Source of the DNA: Acidobacteriota bacterium
Lineage (GTDB): Bacteria; Acidobacteriota; Terriglobia; Acidiferrales; UBA7541
Length of the DNA: 41,813 nt
NCBI GenBank assembly: GCA_013289955.1
Contig: JABCYZ010000043.1
Location: 1-41,813 of the forward strand
Direction: 5' to 3'
This document shows, in pieces, positions 8,249 to 19,300 of this stretch. The position numbers and the translations under genes were made by a program. The notes below the pieces were generated by a model, which made no database searches, was not told where the DNA came from, and was given only the letters and a program-made list of their open reading frames with translations. The first letter of the stretch is position 1. Every line of letters begins with the position of its first letter.

Positions 8249-10798
8249 ATGGCCGACCGTACAATCATGGCGCTCGAACGCCCCGCAAAACCAGCCAAGG
8301 GCAGTAAAAAAATTGCCGCGAACAATGAGCAGCGCGAGCGTGTTTTTGACGTTTTCCGCCGCTGGGGCTACTTCGAAGCTACGCTCGATCCGCTCGGCGT
8401 CTTCCAGCCCCAGAAGCTCGCCGACCTCGAAGTAGCTGGCGAAGCTGCCGAAGAAGCGCGCCGCATCTATTGCGGCACGATTGGCGCGGAATTCATGCAC
8501 TTGCCGGAGCCAGAAAGGCGCCGCTGGATCGCAGAGCGCATCGAAGGCCCGGAGCCCGAAGTCGATCAGGAAAAAATTCTCGAGCGCCTGGTTCGCGCCG
8601 ATCTTTTCGAGCAGGTCCTGCAGGCGCGCTATTTGGGCACCAAGCGCTTTTCACTCGAAGGCGTGACCTCGCTGATCCCCCTTCTGGATTCGATACTGGA
8701 CACGGCCGGCGAATTTGGCGCCCTGGATTGCATAATGGCCATGAGCCATCGCGGCCGGCTGAATGTGATGGTCCATGCCGCCTGCAAGCCGCCGCACGAA
8801 GTCGTTGCCGGATTTGAAGACGTGGACCCGCGCAGCGTGCTCGGCGCAGGAGACGTGAAATACCACGTTGGCGCGACCGGTACGTACACCACGACGGCCG
8901 GCAAGCCCATCAACATGCACCTTGTCTCGAATCCGAGCCACCTGGAAGCGGTCGATCCGGTGGCCATGGGGCGCGCCCGCGCCAAGCAGACGCGCCGCGG
9001 TGTCGACGGTCCCATCATTGACCGCTCGCCCGAAACGCTCAACATGGTTTGGCCCATCGTCATGCATGGCGATGCGGCATTCGCGGGGCAAGGTATTTTG
9101 GCGGAAACGCTCAATCTTGCCGATTTGAAGGCCTACACCGTCGGCGGCACGGTGCACATCGTCGTCAACAATCTGATCGGGTTCACGACGCAACCCGTGC
9201 AAGAGCATTCTTCCCGCTTCGCTTCCGACATCGCCAAGCGCCAGAGTGTTCCGGTGTTCCACGTGAACGCGGAAGATCCCGATGCGGTTGTGCGCATCGG
9301 CAAGCTTGCCGCGGAGTATCGCGCAACATTCGGCAGCGACGTCGTCGTGGACATCGTCGGCTATCGCCGTCATGGCCATAGCGAAGTCGACGATCCCACC
9401 ATTACGCAGCCTCTGCTGTACGAGCGCATCCGGAACCACGCGCCTCTCTGGAAGATCTACGCGGAGAAGACTGGCATCGACGCTTCGTTAATCGTCGAAG
9501 GCGTGAAAAAAGAGTACGAACTCGAGCAGCAGAAAGCGGGGCAGCTCACCAAGATCCCCCATCTGCGGAAGCTCCCGGACTATTGGTCCCCGTACACGCA
9601 CGGAAAATACGACCCTGCGTATGAAGTTGACACCGGGCTCGCGCAGGAAAAACTGGCGGAACTCACCGACGGGCTGGTCCGCGTTCCGGCCGGTTTCCAC
9701 ATCCATCCCAAAATCGCCAAGCTTCTCGAACAGCGCAACGAGATGGGGCACGGCAAGCGCGCCATCGACTACGGTTTCGCGGAAGCGCTGGCTCTGGGTT
9801 CTCTCGTGCTCGAAGGCAATCCCGTTCGTCTCACCGGGCAGGACACCCAGCGCGGCACGTTCAATCAGCGGCACGCCGTCCTGATCGACACCCAGACCGA
9901 ACACAACTATCTGACGCTTTCGCATCTTTCGCGGCAGCAGGCATTCTGCGAAATCTACAACTCCTCGCTTTCCGAAGCGGCTTGCGTGGGATTCGAATAC
10001 GGCTTCAGCCGCGACTATCCGGAAGCGCTGGTTCTCTGGGAAGCGCAGTTCGGAGATTTTGCCAATGGCGCGCAGGTGATCATCGACCAGTTCCTGAGCG
10101 CCACCGAAGACAAGTGGAATCTGCCGAGCGGTCTCGTGCTCCTCTTGCCCCACGGCTACGAAGGCCAGGGTCCGGAACATTCCAGCGCGCGCATCGAGCG
10201 CTATATGCAGCTCGCCGCCGAAGACAACCTGCAGATCTGCCAGCCTTCCACAGCCGCACAGTATTTCCACATGCTGCGGCGGCAGGCTCTGCGGGTGTGG
10301 CGCAAGCCCCTGATCGTTTTCACTCCGAAGAGCATGCTGCGACATCCGGACGCCAGTTCGAACATCGAAGACTTCACGCGGCCGCGTTTTCTGCCTCTCG
10401 TGCCGGATCAGGAGGTGCAGGACGCCAGGCGCATCCTGATCGCCAGCGGAAAGGTAGGCCACGAACTTCGCGGGGAGCGCCGCCGCCGCAAGGACTCGAG
10501 CACCGCCATCTTTTTCCTCGACCAGCTTTATCCGCTGCCGCGCACGGAAATTTCCGCAGCCCTGGCCGAACATCCGAACGCCCGCGAAATCGTCTGGGTG
10601 CAGGAAGAGCCGGCCAACATGGGGGCGCTCTTCTACATCCTGCCGCGGCTCGAACGGCTTGCACAGGCCCAGGGGCTTCAGGTGCGGTCGGTCAAGCGCT
10701 CGGCCAGCGCCAGCCCCGCAACGGGCTCAGCCAAAGCACACGAACTTGAGCAAAAAACGCTGCTGGCTCTGGCCTTTACAACTGCCGGCGGAAATTAA
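8249..10798 (+). CDS. sucA: 2-oxoglutarate dehydrogenase E1 component
   Basis: The thiamine-diphosphate E1 subunit of the 2-oxoglutarate dehydrogenase complex decarboxylates 2-oxoglutarate and passes the succinyl group to lipoylated E2. Family blocks include KRFSLEG, MSHRGRLNVM, the YHxG block (KYHVGATGTY), LVSNPSHLEAVDPVA, the ThDP/Mg site GDAAFAGQG ... VVNNLIGFTT, GYRRHGHSEVDDP, GQDTQRGTFNQRH and the C-terminal WVQEEPANMGA. The start at 8249 (MADRTIM) leaves 849 residues, about 80 fewer than E. coli SucA, because the N-terminal E2-binding segment is missing or replaced by a short basic stretch. A downstream ATG (8267) is possible. No sucB or lpd follows, which is unusual; phoB begins 180 nt later. 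Confidence 0.96.
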   Translation: MADRTIMALERPAKPAKGSKKIAANNEQRERVFDVFRRWGYFEATLDPLGVFQPQKLADLEVAGEAAEEARRIYCGTIGAEFMHLPEPERRRWIAERIEGPEPEVDQEKILERLVRADLFEQVLQARYLGTKRFSLEGVTSLIPLLDSILDTAGEFGALDCIMAMSHRGRLNVMVHAACKPPHEVVAGFEDVDPRSVLGAGDVKYHVGATGTYTTTAGKPINMHLVSNPSHLEAVDPVAMGRARAKQTRRGVDGPIIDRSPETLNMVWPIVMHGDAAFAGQGILAETLNLADLKAYTVGGTVHIVVNNLIGFTTQPVQEHSSRFASDIAKRQSVPVFHVNAEDPDAVVRIGKLAAEYRATFGSDVVVDIVGYRRHGHSEVDDPTITQPLLYERIRNHAPLWKIYAEKTGIDASLIVEGVKKEYELEQQKAGQLTKIPHLRKLPDYWSPYTHGKYDPAYEVDTGLAQEKLAELTDGLVRVPAGFHIHPKIAKLLEQRNEMGHGKRAIDYGFAEALALGSLVLEGNPVRLTGQDTQRGTFNQRHAVLIDTQTEHNYLTLSHLSRQQAFCEIYNSSLSEAACVGFEYGFSRDYPEALVLWEAQFGDFANGAQVIIDQFLSATEDKWNLPSGLVLLLPHGYEGQGPEHSSARIERYMQLAAEDNLQICQPSTAAQYFHMLRRQALRVWRKPLIVFTPKSMLRHPDASSNIEDFTRPRFLPLVPDQEVQDARRILIASGKVGHELRGERRRRKDSSTAIFFLDQLYPLPRTEISAALAEHPNAREIVWVQEEPANMGALFYILPRLERLAQAQGLQVRSVKRSASASPATGSAKAHELEQKTLLALAFTTAGGN

Positions 10799-10812
10799 GC
10801 TTCCAGTCGAGC

Positions 10813-10831
10813 GTTAACACTCCATTCACAT
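10813..10831 (-). promoter_or_regulatory. Weak Pho-box-like repeat upstream of phoB
   Basis: Read on the minus strand, TGTGAA and TGTTAA units start 11 bp apart, the phase of PhoB heptamers. It is in reverse orientation, about 150 nt before the phoB ATG. Autoregulation of phoB would be expected, but the match is imperfect. Confidence 0.3.
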
Positions 10832-10978
10832 TGATGTTATCCCGGCGTTACATGGGCACTGCCACAATCAGCCGTGTTACGCACATCTCACAGTGACCCT
10901 GATCTTCGAACTTCCTATCGTATTTATCCGGCGTACGGTAAACTTTCGCCAAGCCGGCGAGCGGAACGTGGCAATCTT

Positions 10979-11663
<685 letters not shown>

Positions 11664-11674
<11 letters not shown>

Positions 11675-13514
11675 TCTATTCTGGAAATTCGCGTTCGCAT
11701 TTCTTGCGCTGCTCGTGAGCGTCCTGCTCGCCGTGGATTTTTTCGCGGAACGTTCCTTCCGCACCGACTACGAGCGCATCGGCTTCGAACAGCTCACCGC
11801 CATTGCCCGCATCGCCCAAGCGCGCCCTCCGCATTGGACGCCCGCTTCGCCAGGCCAGCCGGAAGACCTCGCCCCGCTGCGCGATTGGGTCAGTCAAATG
11901 GCCTCGAGCGGCGCTCGCGTTACGGTCATCGCTTCCGATGGCCGCGTACTTGCCGATTCGCAGTCCGATCCGCAAACCATGGAAAATCACGCCACCCGCC
12001 CGGAAATCCAGGAGGCCATGGCCAGGGGCGACGGGCGCTCGATCCGCCACAGCGTCACCATCAACCGCGATCTCCTTTATTATGCCGTGCGCCAGGACAG
12101 CTTCGGAGGGCCTTCCGCGGTCCTGCGTTTTGCCCTTCCGCTCGAGACCGTCGACGAAGTTCTTAGCTCCTTCCGTCACAGACTCTGGCTTGCGTCGTTT
12201 TTTATTCTTCTGATTGCCGGTGCAATTTCCATGCTGTTCTCCCGCAGCTTTACGGGTCGCGTGGAGCGCCTCGAGGAGTTTTCCCGCCGCGTTGCCGAGG
12301 GCGATTTCCGCCCGCAGCCCCGCGATGGCTCGGGCGACGCCCTTGAAGCGCTCGGCATCTCGCTCAACCGCACCGCGGCTCGTCTCGACCGTACGATCCA
12401 GACGCTGACGGAAGAAAGGAATCTTTCCTCCGCCATTCTCGGGAGCATGGTCGAAGGCGTGGCCGTGGTGAACGGTTCCGAGCGGCTGGTGTTCGCCAAT
12501 CCTGGCTTTGCGGAAATTCTCGGGCTGGATGTGCCCCCTACGTCCGGCAGCGCTCTGGTAGAAGTCGTGCGGCAGACCGAACTGGTCGAAGCCGTACGCC
12601 AGGTTCTCGGGGGCGAGTCGCGGGTCCAATCGGAGATCGTGACGGGCACGCTGCGCCAGCACTTTTTTGCAATCACGGTGGCTTCTGTCCGCGCGGGAGA
12701 CACCATCGGCGCCGTCGTCGTGCTCCACGACATCACCGAGCTCAGAAAGCTCGAGCGCGTGCGACGCGATTTTGTCGCCAACGTCTCTCACGAATTCAGA
12801 ACTCCGCTCACCGCGATTCAGGGGTTTTCAGAAACGCTTCTCGCCGGCGCCATCGACGATCCGCAGAACCGCACGCGCTTCCTTGAGATCATTCTCGAGC
12901 ATTCCCGCCGTCTCGCTCGCCTGACCGAAGACCTCCTCATGCTTTCCAAGATGGACGCCGAACGCCTCGAGCTCGAGATTCGCCGGCTCAGCGTCTCGCA
13001 ATTGATCGAAAGCTGCCTCGAGACAGCCCAGCGGCGCGCCGCGGAAAAAGACCTGCGAATTTCGGTGAACGCGCCCGAGCGTTTGCCGGATATCGCCGGT
13101 GACCGCCGGCGACTCGCCGAAGTCCTGCAAAACCTTTTGGACAACGCCATTCAGTACACCCTTCCGGGCGGACAGATCGTGCTCAGCGCGGCCACCGTCG
13201 GAGAAGAGGTTGTCCTCACCGTCTCCGATACCGGCATCGGCATACCGCAAGCCGATCAGCCGCGCATCTTTGAGCGCTTTTACCGCGTCGATGTGGCGCG
13301 CTCCCGCGAAGCGGGCGGCACAGGCCTCGGCCTGGCCATCGCCAAACATCTTGTCGAGATACACGGCGGTCGCCTGTGGGTCGAAAGTGAAATAGGTCAG
13401 GGCTCCCGGTTCCATTTTTCCGTGCCTCTTTTCGACTCGGAACCTCCTACTCCGCGTTCCTCTTCTAACAGCACGGGCGGGCGCGGGAATGGCAGTGGGC
13501 CACAGCCTTCCTAG
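11664..13514 (+). CDS. phoR: Phosphate-regulon sensor histidine kinase PhoR
   Basis: A 616-residue membrane histidine kinase. Order: membrane segment at about 6-26, a periplasmic sensor of about 140 residues, a second membrane segment (RLWLASFFILLIAGAISML, about 170-190), HAMP linker, PAS domain (about 250-350, AILGSMVEGVAVVNGSERL), HisKA with H376 in VANVSHEFRTPLTAI, and the ATPase domain with N box (NLLDNAIQYT), DTGIGI, FERFYRVD and GGTGLGLAIAKH. E. coli PhoR has almost no periplasmic part; a large extracytoplasmic sensor is typical of PhoR from Gram-positives and other phyla. The GTG start overlaps phoB by 11 nt, implying coupled translation. Confidence 0.93.
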
Positions 13515-13607
13515 TCTGTTTCGGCCTCCCCCGTGGTGCCCCGAACCAGCTCCCTTCCCGCTTCTCCGCCGCCTGTATCCAAAGGATTTATCCGCACATT
13601 CATCTCA

Positions 13608-13625
13608 TTGTGAACAAGCTGTAAC
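13608..13625 (+). promoter_or_regulatory. Pho box upstream of phoU-1
   Basis: TTGTGAA-CAAG-CTGTAAC: two heptamers separated by 4 nt, the 7-4-7 arrangement of PhoB sites (enterobacterial consensus CTGTCAT-N4-CTGTCAT). It ends 70 nt before the phoU ATG. No clear -10 is visible 10 nt downstream. The same heptamer pair occurs before pstS, which strengthens both. Confidence 0.6.
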
Positions 13626-13695
13626 TAGGTTTTTGTGAGACTAGGGGCTACGAGCAGGGGTGTGACTTTAAGCTCCCTGCGCTGGAAGGGGAATC

Positions 13696-14490
13696 ATGGC
13701 AAGTCCCGCTGGACAGACCGAAGCCGTCCTCTATGAAACGCTTGTCAACTATCTGGTCTCGATGGCCCGCACCGTCGAAGGCGCGATGAACCGCGGCCTG
13801 GATGCCATCGTCGGCGTCAGCGATTCAGAGACCTGGGCTCTTCCTGGCGAAGTCTTTTTGCTCGAACCCCGCATCAACGAAATGGAAATTGTCATCGATG
13901 AACACGCCATCCGGCTTCTCCGGCGGGGCTCGTTCTCGGATGACGAGGTGCGTCTCATCGTCGCCGCCCTGAAGATAACGAATGATCTCGAACGCATCGG
14001 CGATCTCGCCGTGAATCTCGCCGAGTGCGTCATCTCGCTCCGCGAAATGCCGGGCGCCGAATTGCCGGAAGAACTCGCTCCCATGACCTCGGCCGTCCGC
14101 GCCATGGTCAGCAAGAGCCTCGGCGCGCTGATTTTCCGCAACGTCGAAATGGCCGGGCAGGTCCTTCAGAGCGACGATGTCGTTGATCAATACCGCGACC
14201 GCATCTTCGACCAGCTCATGCAAAGCATGACCCGGCAAGCCGCCTTGGTCAGTCCGGGAATGCAATTCATTCTCGCGACCAGGCACCTCGAACGCATCGC
14301 CGACCATGCCACAAACATCGCCGAGGACATTATTTTCTGGGTGCGCGGCCTCGATGTACGCCACGGCCGGGGCCTCGCCCTGGACACGGCCGGCCGCGAG
14401 CAGAGCCCGGCCTCGGGCGAAGAGGTCATTGAGAATTCACAAGCCCTTCATCGAGAAGTGACGCCGGGCTGCGATACTCAGCGAGTTTAA
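13696..14490 (+). CDS. phoU: PhoU-family phosphate regulator (copy 1)
   Basis: PhoU links the Pst transporter to PhoR and restrains both when phosphate is plentiful. This 264-residue copy has the two PhoU helical repeats, each with the metal-binding (E/D)xxxD signature: NDLERIGDLAVNLAE (about 95-109) and RHLERIADHATNIAED (about 197-212). A Ser/Gly-rich C-terminal tail of about 35 residues is extra compared with the usual length of roughly 220-240. The ATG at 13696 has GGAAGGGG upstream. A Pho box precedes it, so it is likely induced with the regulon. It follows phoBR, while a second, shorter phoU follows pstB. Confidence 0.93.
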   Translation: MASPAGQTEAVLYETLVNYLVSMARTVEGAMNRGLDAIVGVSDSETWALPGEVFLLEPRINEMEIVIDEHAIRLLRRGSFSDDEVRLIVAALKITNDLERIGDLAVNLAECVISLREMPGAELPEELAPMTSAVRAMVSKSLGALIFRNVEMAGQVLQSDDVVDQYRDRIFDQLMQSMTRQAALVSPGMQFILATRHLERIADHATNIAEDIIFWVRGLDVRHGRGLALDTAGREQSPASGEEVIENSQALHREVTPGCDTQRV

Positions 14491-14585
14491 ACTTCGTTCC
14501 ACGTCCTACCACGGGGATCGGCGCACCCCTGGCTCCGATCCCCTTCTCCCCTCCCCGGGCTTGGCACTCCGAGGCAGGCATCTTC

Positions 14586-14614
14586 TTGACCCCCGCGAGC
14601 CGTCCTACTATTGT
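14586..14614 (+). promoter_or_regulatory. Sigma-70-like promoter for the small protein and efflux genes
   Basis: TTGACC (14586-14591) and TATTGT (14609-14614) are 17 nt apart. The predicted start (about 14620-14622) falls on the first ATG of the next gene, so its mRNA would be leaderless or nearly so; no Shine-Dalgarno is visible there. Confidence 0.5.
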
Positions 14615-14619
14615 CAAAG

Positions 14620-14991
14620 ATGGAGATGGGCCAAACGACGAATACAGCCTCCCGTGATGGTGCGCTTCCCGGATGGTTCCGGGGCGCTTGCTTTGTGTTG
14701 ATCTTGCTGCTTCTTCACAATCCGTACCTGATCGCGCCCGGGCGGGCCGGCGGATTGAACGTGTCTCACCTGCCGAGCTACCGGGCCACCCTGGCTGCCT
14801 CTGAACTTCAGCACTTCCTGCCGGCGAGCGCTCAAAACGATCTCACGGCAGAAGCCTCTCCGCTCTCGAGCGGTCTCGGGCCACTGGAAGCCGATCGACG
14901 CCAGCCGCCGATCACTCCCTCTCAAGTCGTTTCCCATCCGCAGCAATTCTGGTGTGCGAGCCTGTGGTTCCGGCCCCCGCCCCCGTTTTAG
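14620..14991 (+). CDS. Small exported or membrane-anchored protein of unknown function
   Basis: A 123-residue protein with an N-terminal hydrophobic segment at about 23-37 (ACFVLILLLLHNPYLI), suggesting a signal peptide or anchor, followed by a polar, Pro/Ser-rich region and the ending FWCASLWFRPPPPF. I do not recognise a family. Two ATGs (14620 and 14626) are in frame, and a TTG at 14611 lies inside the -10 box and is therefore unlikely. It lies 150 nt upstream of an RND efflux operon on the same strand and may be co-transcribed; a periplasmic accessory role is possible but only contextual. Confidence 0.55.
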   Translation: MEMGQTTNTASRDGALPGWFRGACFVLILLLLHNPYLIAPGRAGGLNVSHLPSYRATLAASELQHFLPASAQNDLTAEASPLSSGLGPLEADRRQPPITPSQVVSHPQQFWCASLWFRPPPPF

Positions 14992-15144
14992 CCAGCATTT
15001 CCCGTTTCCATTCTAAGATATTCCCGCAACCTCCTTGAGGTGGCGAGAGTCAATCCTTTGGGCCCCTTTTTCTCATTTATGCGGGTGTCTCATGCCGGAT
15101 CCAGCCATAGCTAGCCGGTTCGACATCCTGCCGGTGATAAACGC

Positions 15145-16386
15145 ATGACGAAAAAAAAGCTGTTCATTGCTCTGGGCATCCTGGTTGGCGGCTCCTTATT
15201 ATTGGTTTGGCATTGGCTTGGGCGCACGCGCACAGAAGCCGATGATCGCGGCCATCCGGCGGCCACAACGGCGGCCGTGGCCATCGCAAAACGGAGCGAT
15301 TTAGGCGACACGCTCACCGTTTCCGGCGCCTTCAAACCGTTCCAGGACATCGACGTGCACGCCAAGGTGGCGGGTTATATCAAGGTAATTCACGTCGACG
15401 TCGGCGATCACGTCAAAGAGGGACAGACGCTGGCCGTCCTTGAAATTCCTGAGCTGGCCGCCGAGCTAGCCGGCACAGACGCGGCTGTTCGGGCCGCCCG
15501 GGAACAGATCCGCCGGGCCCAGGGCGACCTGGATCGCGCGCAGTCGACTCATTCCGCCGCGCACTCCGCCTATCACCGGCTGAAACAAGCCGCTGACACG
15601 CAACCGGGACTCGTGGCCCAACAGGAACTCGATGACTGGCAAGCCAAGGACCTCGGAGCAGAAGCGCAGGTCGCGAGCGCCGAAGCGGAACTGTCGGGGG
15701 CCAAACAGCAGCTCGAAGAAGCGCAAGACAAGCAGAAACAGTACGCCGCCCTTTCCGACTACACGCGCATCGCCGCGCCATTCGCGGGCGTAATCACCGT
15801 TCGCTACGCCGACACGGGCTCTCTCGTCGCCGCGGGCACTTCGTCCAGCACGCAAGCCACGCCCGTTGTCCGGCTGGCCCAGATTTCTGTGTTGCGCCTG
15901 GTTCTGCAGATCCCGGAGTCCGTCGCCCCGCAAATCCACGTCGGCGGACCGATGAAAGTGCATGTGCAGGCCATGAACCAGGACTTCGGGGGAAAGGTCT
16001 CGCGCTTTGCGGATTCTCTCGACCAGCAAACCCGCACGATGGAGACGGAAGTGGATTTTCAGAATTCCGACGGCAAGCTGATGCCTGGGATGTTTTGCGA
16101 AGCCTACTTTGTCCACGACAGGAAAAAGGACGCACTCTCCATTCCGCTAGAAGCCCTGGACCGCAACGGCGACCAGGCCAGCGTCTTTGTCGTGAATGCG
16201 GGGAATGTCGTGGAGGTCCGCCCCGTCAAGCTCGGCCAGGAAAGCAGCACGCAGATCGAGGTCCTCTCCGGACTGGCCGAAGGCGAACGCGTGATTGTTG
16301 GCAATCTCAGCGAGTTTTCGCCCGGACAGAAGGTCCTGCCGAAAGTGGTCGCTGCGGGCCGAGCGAGCGGGGCGGGTAACAACTAA
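15145..16386 (+). CDS. RND efflux periplasmic adaptor subunit
   Basis: A 413-residue membrane-fusion protein (HlyD/AcrA type) that bridges the inner-membrane pump and the outer-membrane channel. It has an N-terminal anchor (LFIALGILVGGSLLLVWHW), a first half-barrel/lipoyl motif (VHAKVAGYIKVIHVDVGDHVKEG), a long coiled-coil hairpin of about 100 residues (about 105-200), the second lipoyl half (IAAPFAGVITVRYADTGSLV) and a beta-barrel ending MPGMFCEAYF, then a membrane-proximal domain. GGTGAT upstream of ATG 15145 acts as ribosome-binding site. The stop shares one base with the ATG of the pump gene. Substrate cannot be told; there are no metal-binding Met/His clusters of the Cus/Czc kind. Confidence 0.93.
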   Translation: MTKKKLFIALGILVGGSLLLVWHWLGRTRTEADDRGHPAATTAAVAIAKRSDLGDTLTVSGAFKPFQDIDVHAKVAGYIKVIHVDVGDHVKEGQTLAVLEIPELAAELAGTDAAVRAAREQIRRAQGDLDRAQSTHSAAHSAYHRLKQAADTQPGLVAQQELDDWQAKDLGAEAQVASAEAELSGAKQQLEEAQDKQKQYAALSDYTRIAAPFAGVITVRYADTGSLVAAGTSSSTQATPVVRLAQISVLRLVLQIPESVAPQIHVGGPMKVHVQAMNQDFGGKVSRFADSLDQQTRTMETEVDFQNSDGKLMPGMFCEAYFVHDRKKDALSIPLEALDRNGDQASVFVVNAGNVVEVRPVKLGQESSTQIEVLSGLAEGERVIVGNLSEFSPGQKVLPKVVAAGRASGAGNN

Positions 16387-19300
16387 TGCCAAAGTTTGCT
16401 CTCGCTTATCCCTATTTCATCATCATGCTCTGTCTGGTCGTCGCCGTTGTGGGTATCACGACCGTTGTGCGCATGCCGGTGGATCTCTTTCCACAGATCG
16501 ATATCCCCGTCGTGGTGGTGGCCACATTTTACTCCGGCATGCCTCCGCAGCAGATCGAGGCGGATATCACCAATACCTTCGAACGCTTCTTCACCCTGGG
16601 AAGTAATATCGATCACATCGAGTCGCGTTCCCTGACGGGCGTCAGCCTCATCAAGATTTACTTCAAACCCGGCACCGATTCAAACGCCGCGCTCGGCAAC
16701 ATTGCGAATCTGGCCATGGCTGACTTGCGGAGGCTTCCGCAAGGCACCCTGCCGCCGGTCGTTCTGAAGTTCGACGCTTCGAGCTTGCCGGTGTGCCTGG
16801 TCACACTGAAAGGGCAGGGGCTCGACGAAACGCGCCTCAAGGACTTGGCGCAGTTCCAGGTGCGGAACCAGATTGCCAACGTCCAGGGAGCGTCGGTACC
16901 GCAGCCTTTCGGTGGCACGTACCGCCAGATCGAGGTTTTCGTCGACCCCGTAAAACTCGAAGCCCATCAATTGAGCCTTATGGATGTTGTTCATGCCATC
17001 AACGACTCGAACCTCATCCTTCCCGCCGGCGACGTGCGCATCGGAAACAGGGATTACAACATTTATGCCAACAGCCAAGTCGCGGCCGCCGACGAAATCA
17101 ACAGCTTTCCGCTCAAAACCGTGGGTCTCGGCTCGGTTCTCGTGGCCGACATCGGCAAGGCGGAAGACTCCGGCGCCATTCAGACAAATATCGTACGGAT
17201 TGATGGCCAGCACTCTGTTTATATCCCCATTCTAAAACAGGGAGGAAACAGCAACACCATCTCGATCGTCGGCGGAATCCGGGAGGCCATCAAGCACCTC
17301 GTGGACATTCCCGACGTGCTTCGAACGGCCGTTGTATTCGATCAGTCCATCTTCGTCAAAATCGCCATCAAGAATTTGCTCAAGGAGGGCGGCATCGGAC
17401 TCTTCCTCACCGCCCTGATGATCCTGCTATTTCTGGGCAGCCCGCGCGCCACGTTTGCCGTTCTGCTCTCGATTCCCCTTTCCGCCCTGATGTGTTTTTT
17501 GATCATGAACGCCATGGGCGGCTCCATCAACACGATGCTTCTCGGCGGACTCGCCCTGGCTTTCTCCCGGCTGATTGACGATTCCGTCGTCGTGCTGGAA
17601 AACATTTTTCGCTTTATGGAAAGCGGAGCCGCGCCCGGGGAAGCCGCCGAAAAGGGCGGCATGGAAGTGGCCCTCGCGGTTCTGGCTGCAACGTCCACAA
17701 CTTCGATCGTATTTTTCCCGGTTACGCTTTTCTACGGCGTCAGCCGTTATCTGTTCATCGACCTTGCTCTGGGAGTCGTTCTGTCCATTTTTGCGTCCTA
17801 CATTTTCGCCATGACGGTTGTACCGCTTTATTGCGCGACCTTCATCCGCATACGCCACGAGGAGATCCACGGAGAAATCGTCAAGAAATCGTTTTTTGCG
17901 CGCGTCGTCCAGCGTTTCAACGCCTCCTTCCTGAAACTCCTGCTTTACTACGACAAGGCGGTGGAGAAGGCACTCGATCGTCCGAAACGTACCATCGCGA
18001 CGATCGCGGGCGGTATTGTGGTTCTTCTGGCTCTGCTCTTTCCCTTCGTGGGTACCTCGTATTTCCCACGTACCGATCCCGGACAATTCGTTATCGACGT
18101 CAAAGCCCCTACGGGAACGCGCGTCGAACTCACGGACACCTATATTGCTGAGGTCGAGGCCGACATCCGCCAGATTGTGACCCCCGACGACTTGGGCATG
18201 ATCGTTTCCAATATCGGCATCACACCCGATCTTTCTGCCATCTACACCAGCAATTCCGCGATGCACACAGCTTTCGTCCAGGTGAGCCTCAAAGAAGAGC
18301 ACAAGATTGGCAGCTACGAGTACATGGAGCGGCTTCGCAGGAAACTCGCCGCCGACATGCCCCAGCTCAGCCTTTATTTTCAGGCGGGAGGCCTCGTGGA
18401 TTCGGTCGTGAACCAGGGACTGCCTGCTCCGCTGGACATTCAAATCAGCGACAACGACATGACCGAAGCCTACGGCATTGCCCGCAACATCGCATCGCGG
18501 CTCAAGCCTTCCAGAAACGTAAGCGACATTTTGATTCCACAGGACATCGACTATCCGGGTCTGGAATTGAACATCGATCGTGAACAGACCAGCCAGCTGG
18601 GCCTGACACCTCAAGGCGTCGTCGACAACGTCATCACCGCGCTCACTTCCGACGGCATGATCGCCCCGAGTTACTGGATCGATCCCAAAACGGGCAACAA
18701 CTACATGGTCACCGTCCAATACTTCAATCAGAAAATCGACTCCATGACCATGTCCGATTTCAAGAACATTCCGCTTCGCGCGAACACTTCGACAAAATAC
18801 ACCCCGCTTCAGTCCGTGGCCAGAATCGTGCCGATCAGTACGCCGACCGAAGTCGATCATTATCAGATACGCCGGGTCATCGATGTTTACGTGATGCCCG
18901 CGACCGAAGACCTGAGCGCCATCAACCACGAAGTGAATAAGCTCTTATCGGAACTCAAGCCGGGCAAAAATGTCCGCTTCGCGGTTCGCGGCGCTGTAGT
19001 CGGCATGAATGAATCGTTCAAGCGTTTTGGGATCGGGCTGATCCTTTCGATCATTCTTGTTTATCTCATCCTGATGGCCCAGTTCCGTTCCTTCGTGAAT
19101 CCGCTGATCATTCTTACGGCTATCCCTCCCGGACTGGCAGGCGTTGTTCTTACTCTCTTCCTGACCCGTACCACGCTCAATATCATGTCGCTAATGGGAG
19201 TCATCATGATGACTGGCATTGTGGTTTCGAACAGCATTCTGATCGTCGAGTTCTCCGGCATCCTCCACGAGCGCGGCATGACGCTGCGCGCCGCTGTCGT

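Noticed and set aside
9488..10573. 361-codon open frame antisense to sucA
   Set aside because: Shadow frame opposite conserved dehydrogenase motifs; no start signals.
11676..12791. 371-codon open frame antisense to phoR
   Set aside because: Lies opposite conserved kinase sequence; His/Asp-rich composition comes from the complementary frame.
17427..18929. 500-codon open frame antisense to the RND pump
   Set aside because: The longest antisense frame, but it mirrors a full-length conserved pump; nothing recognisable in its translation.
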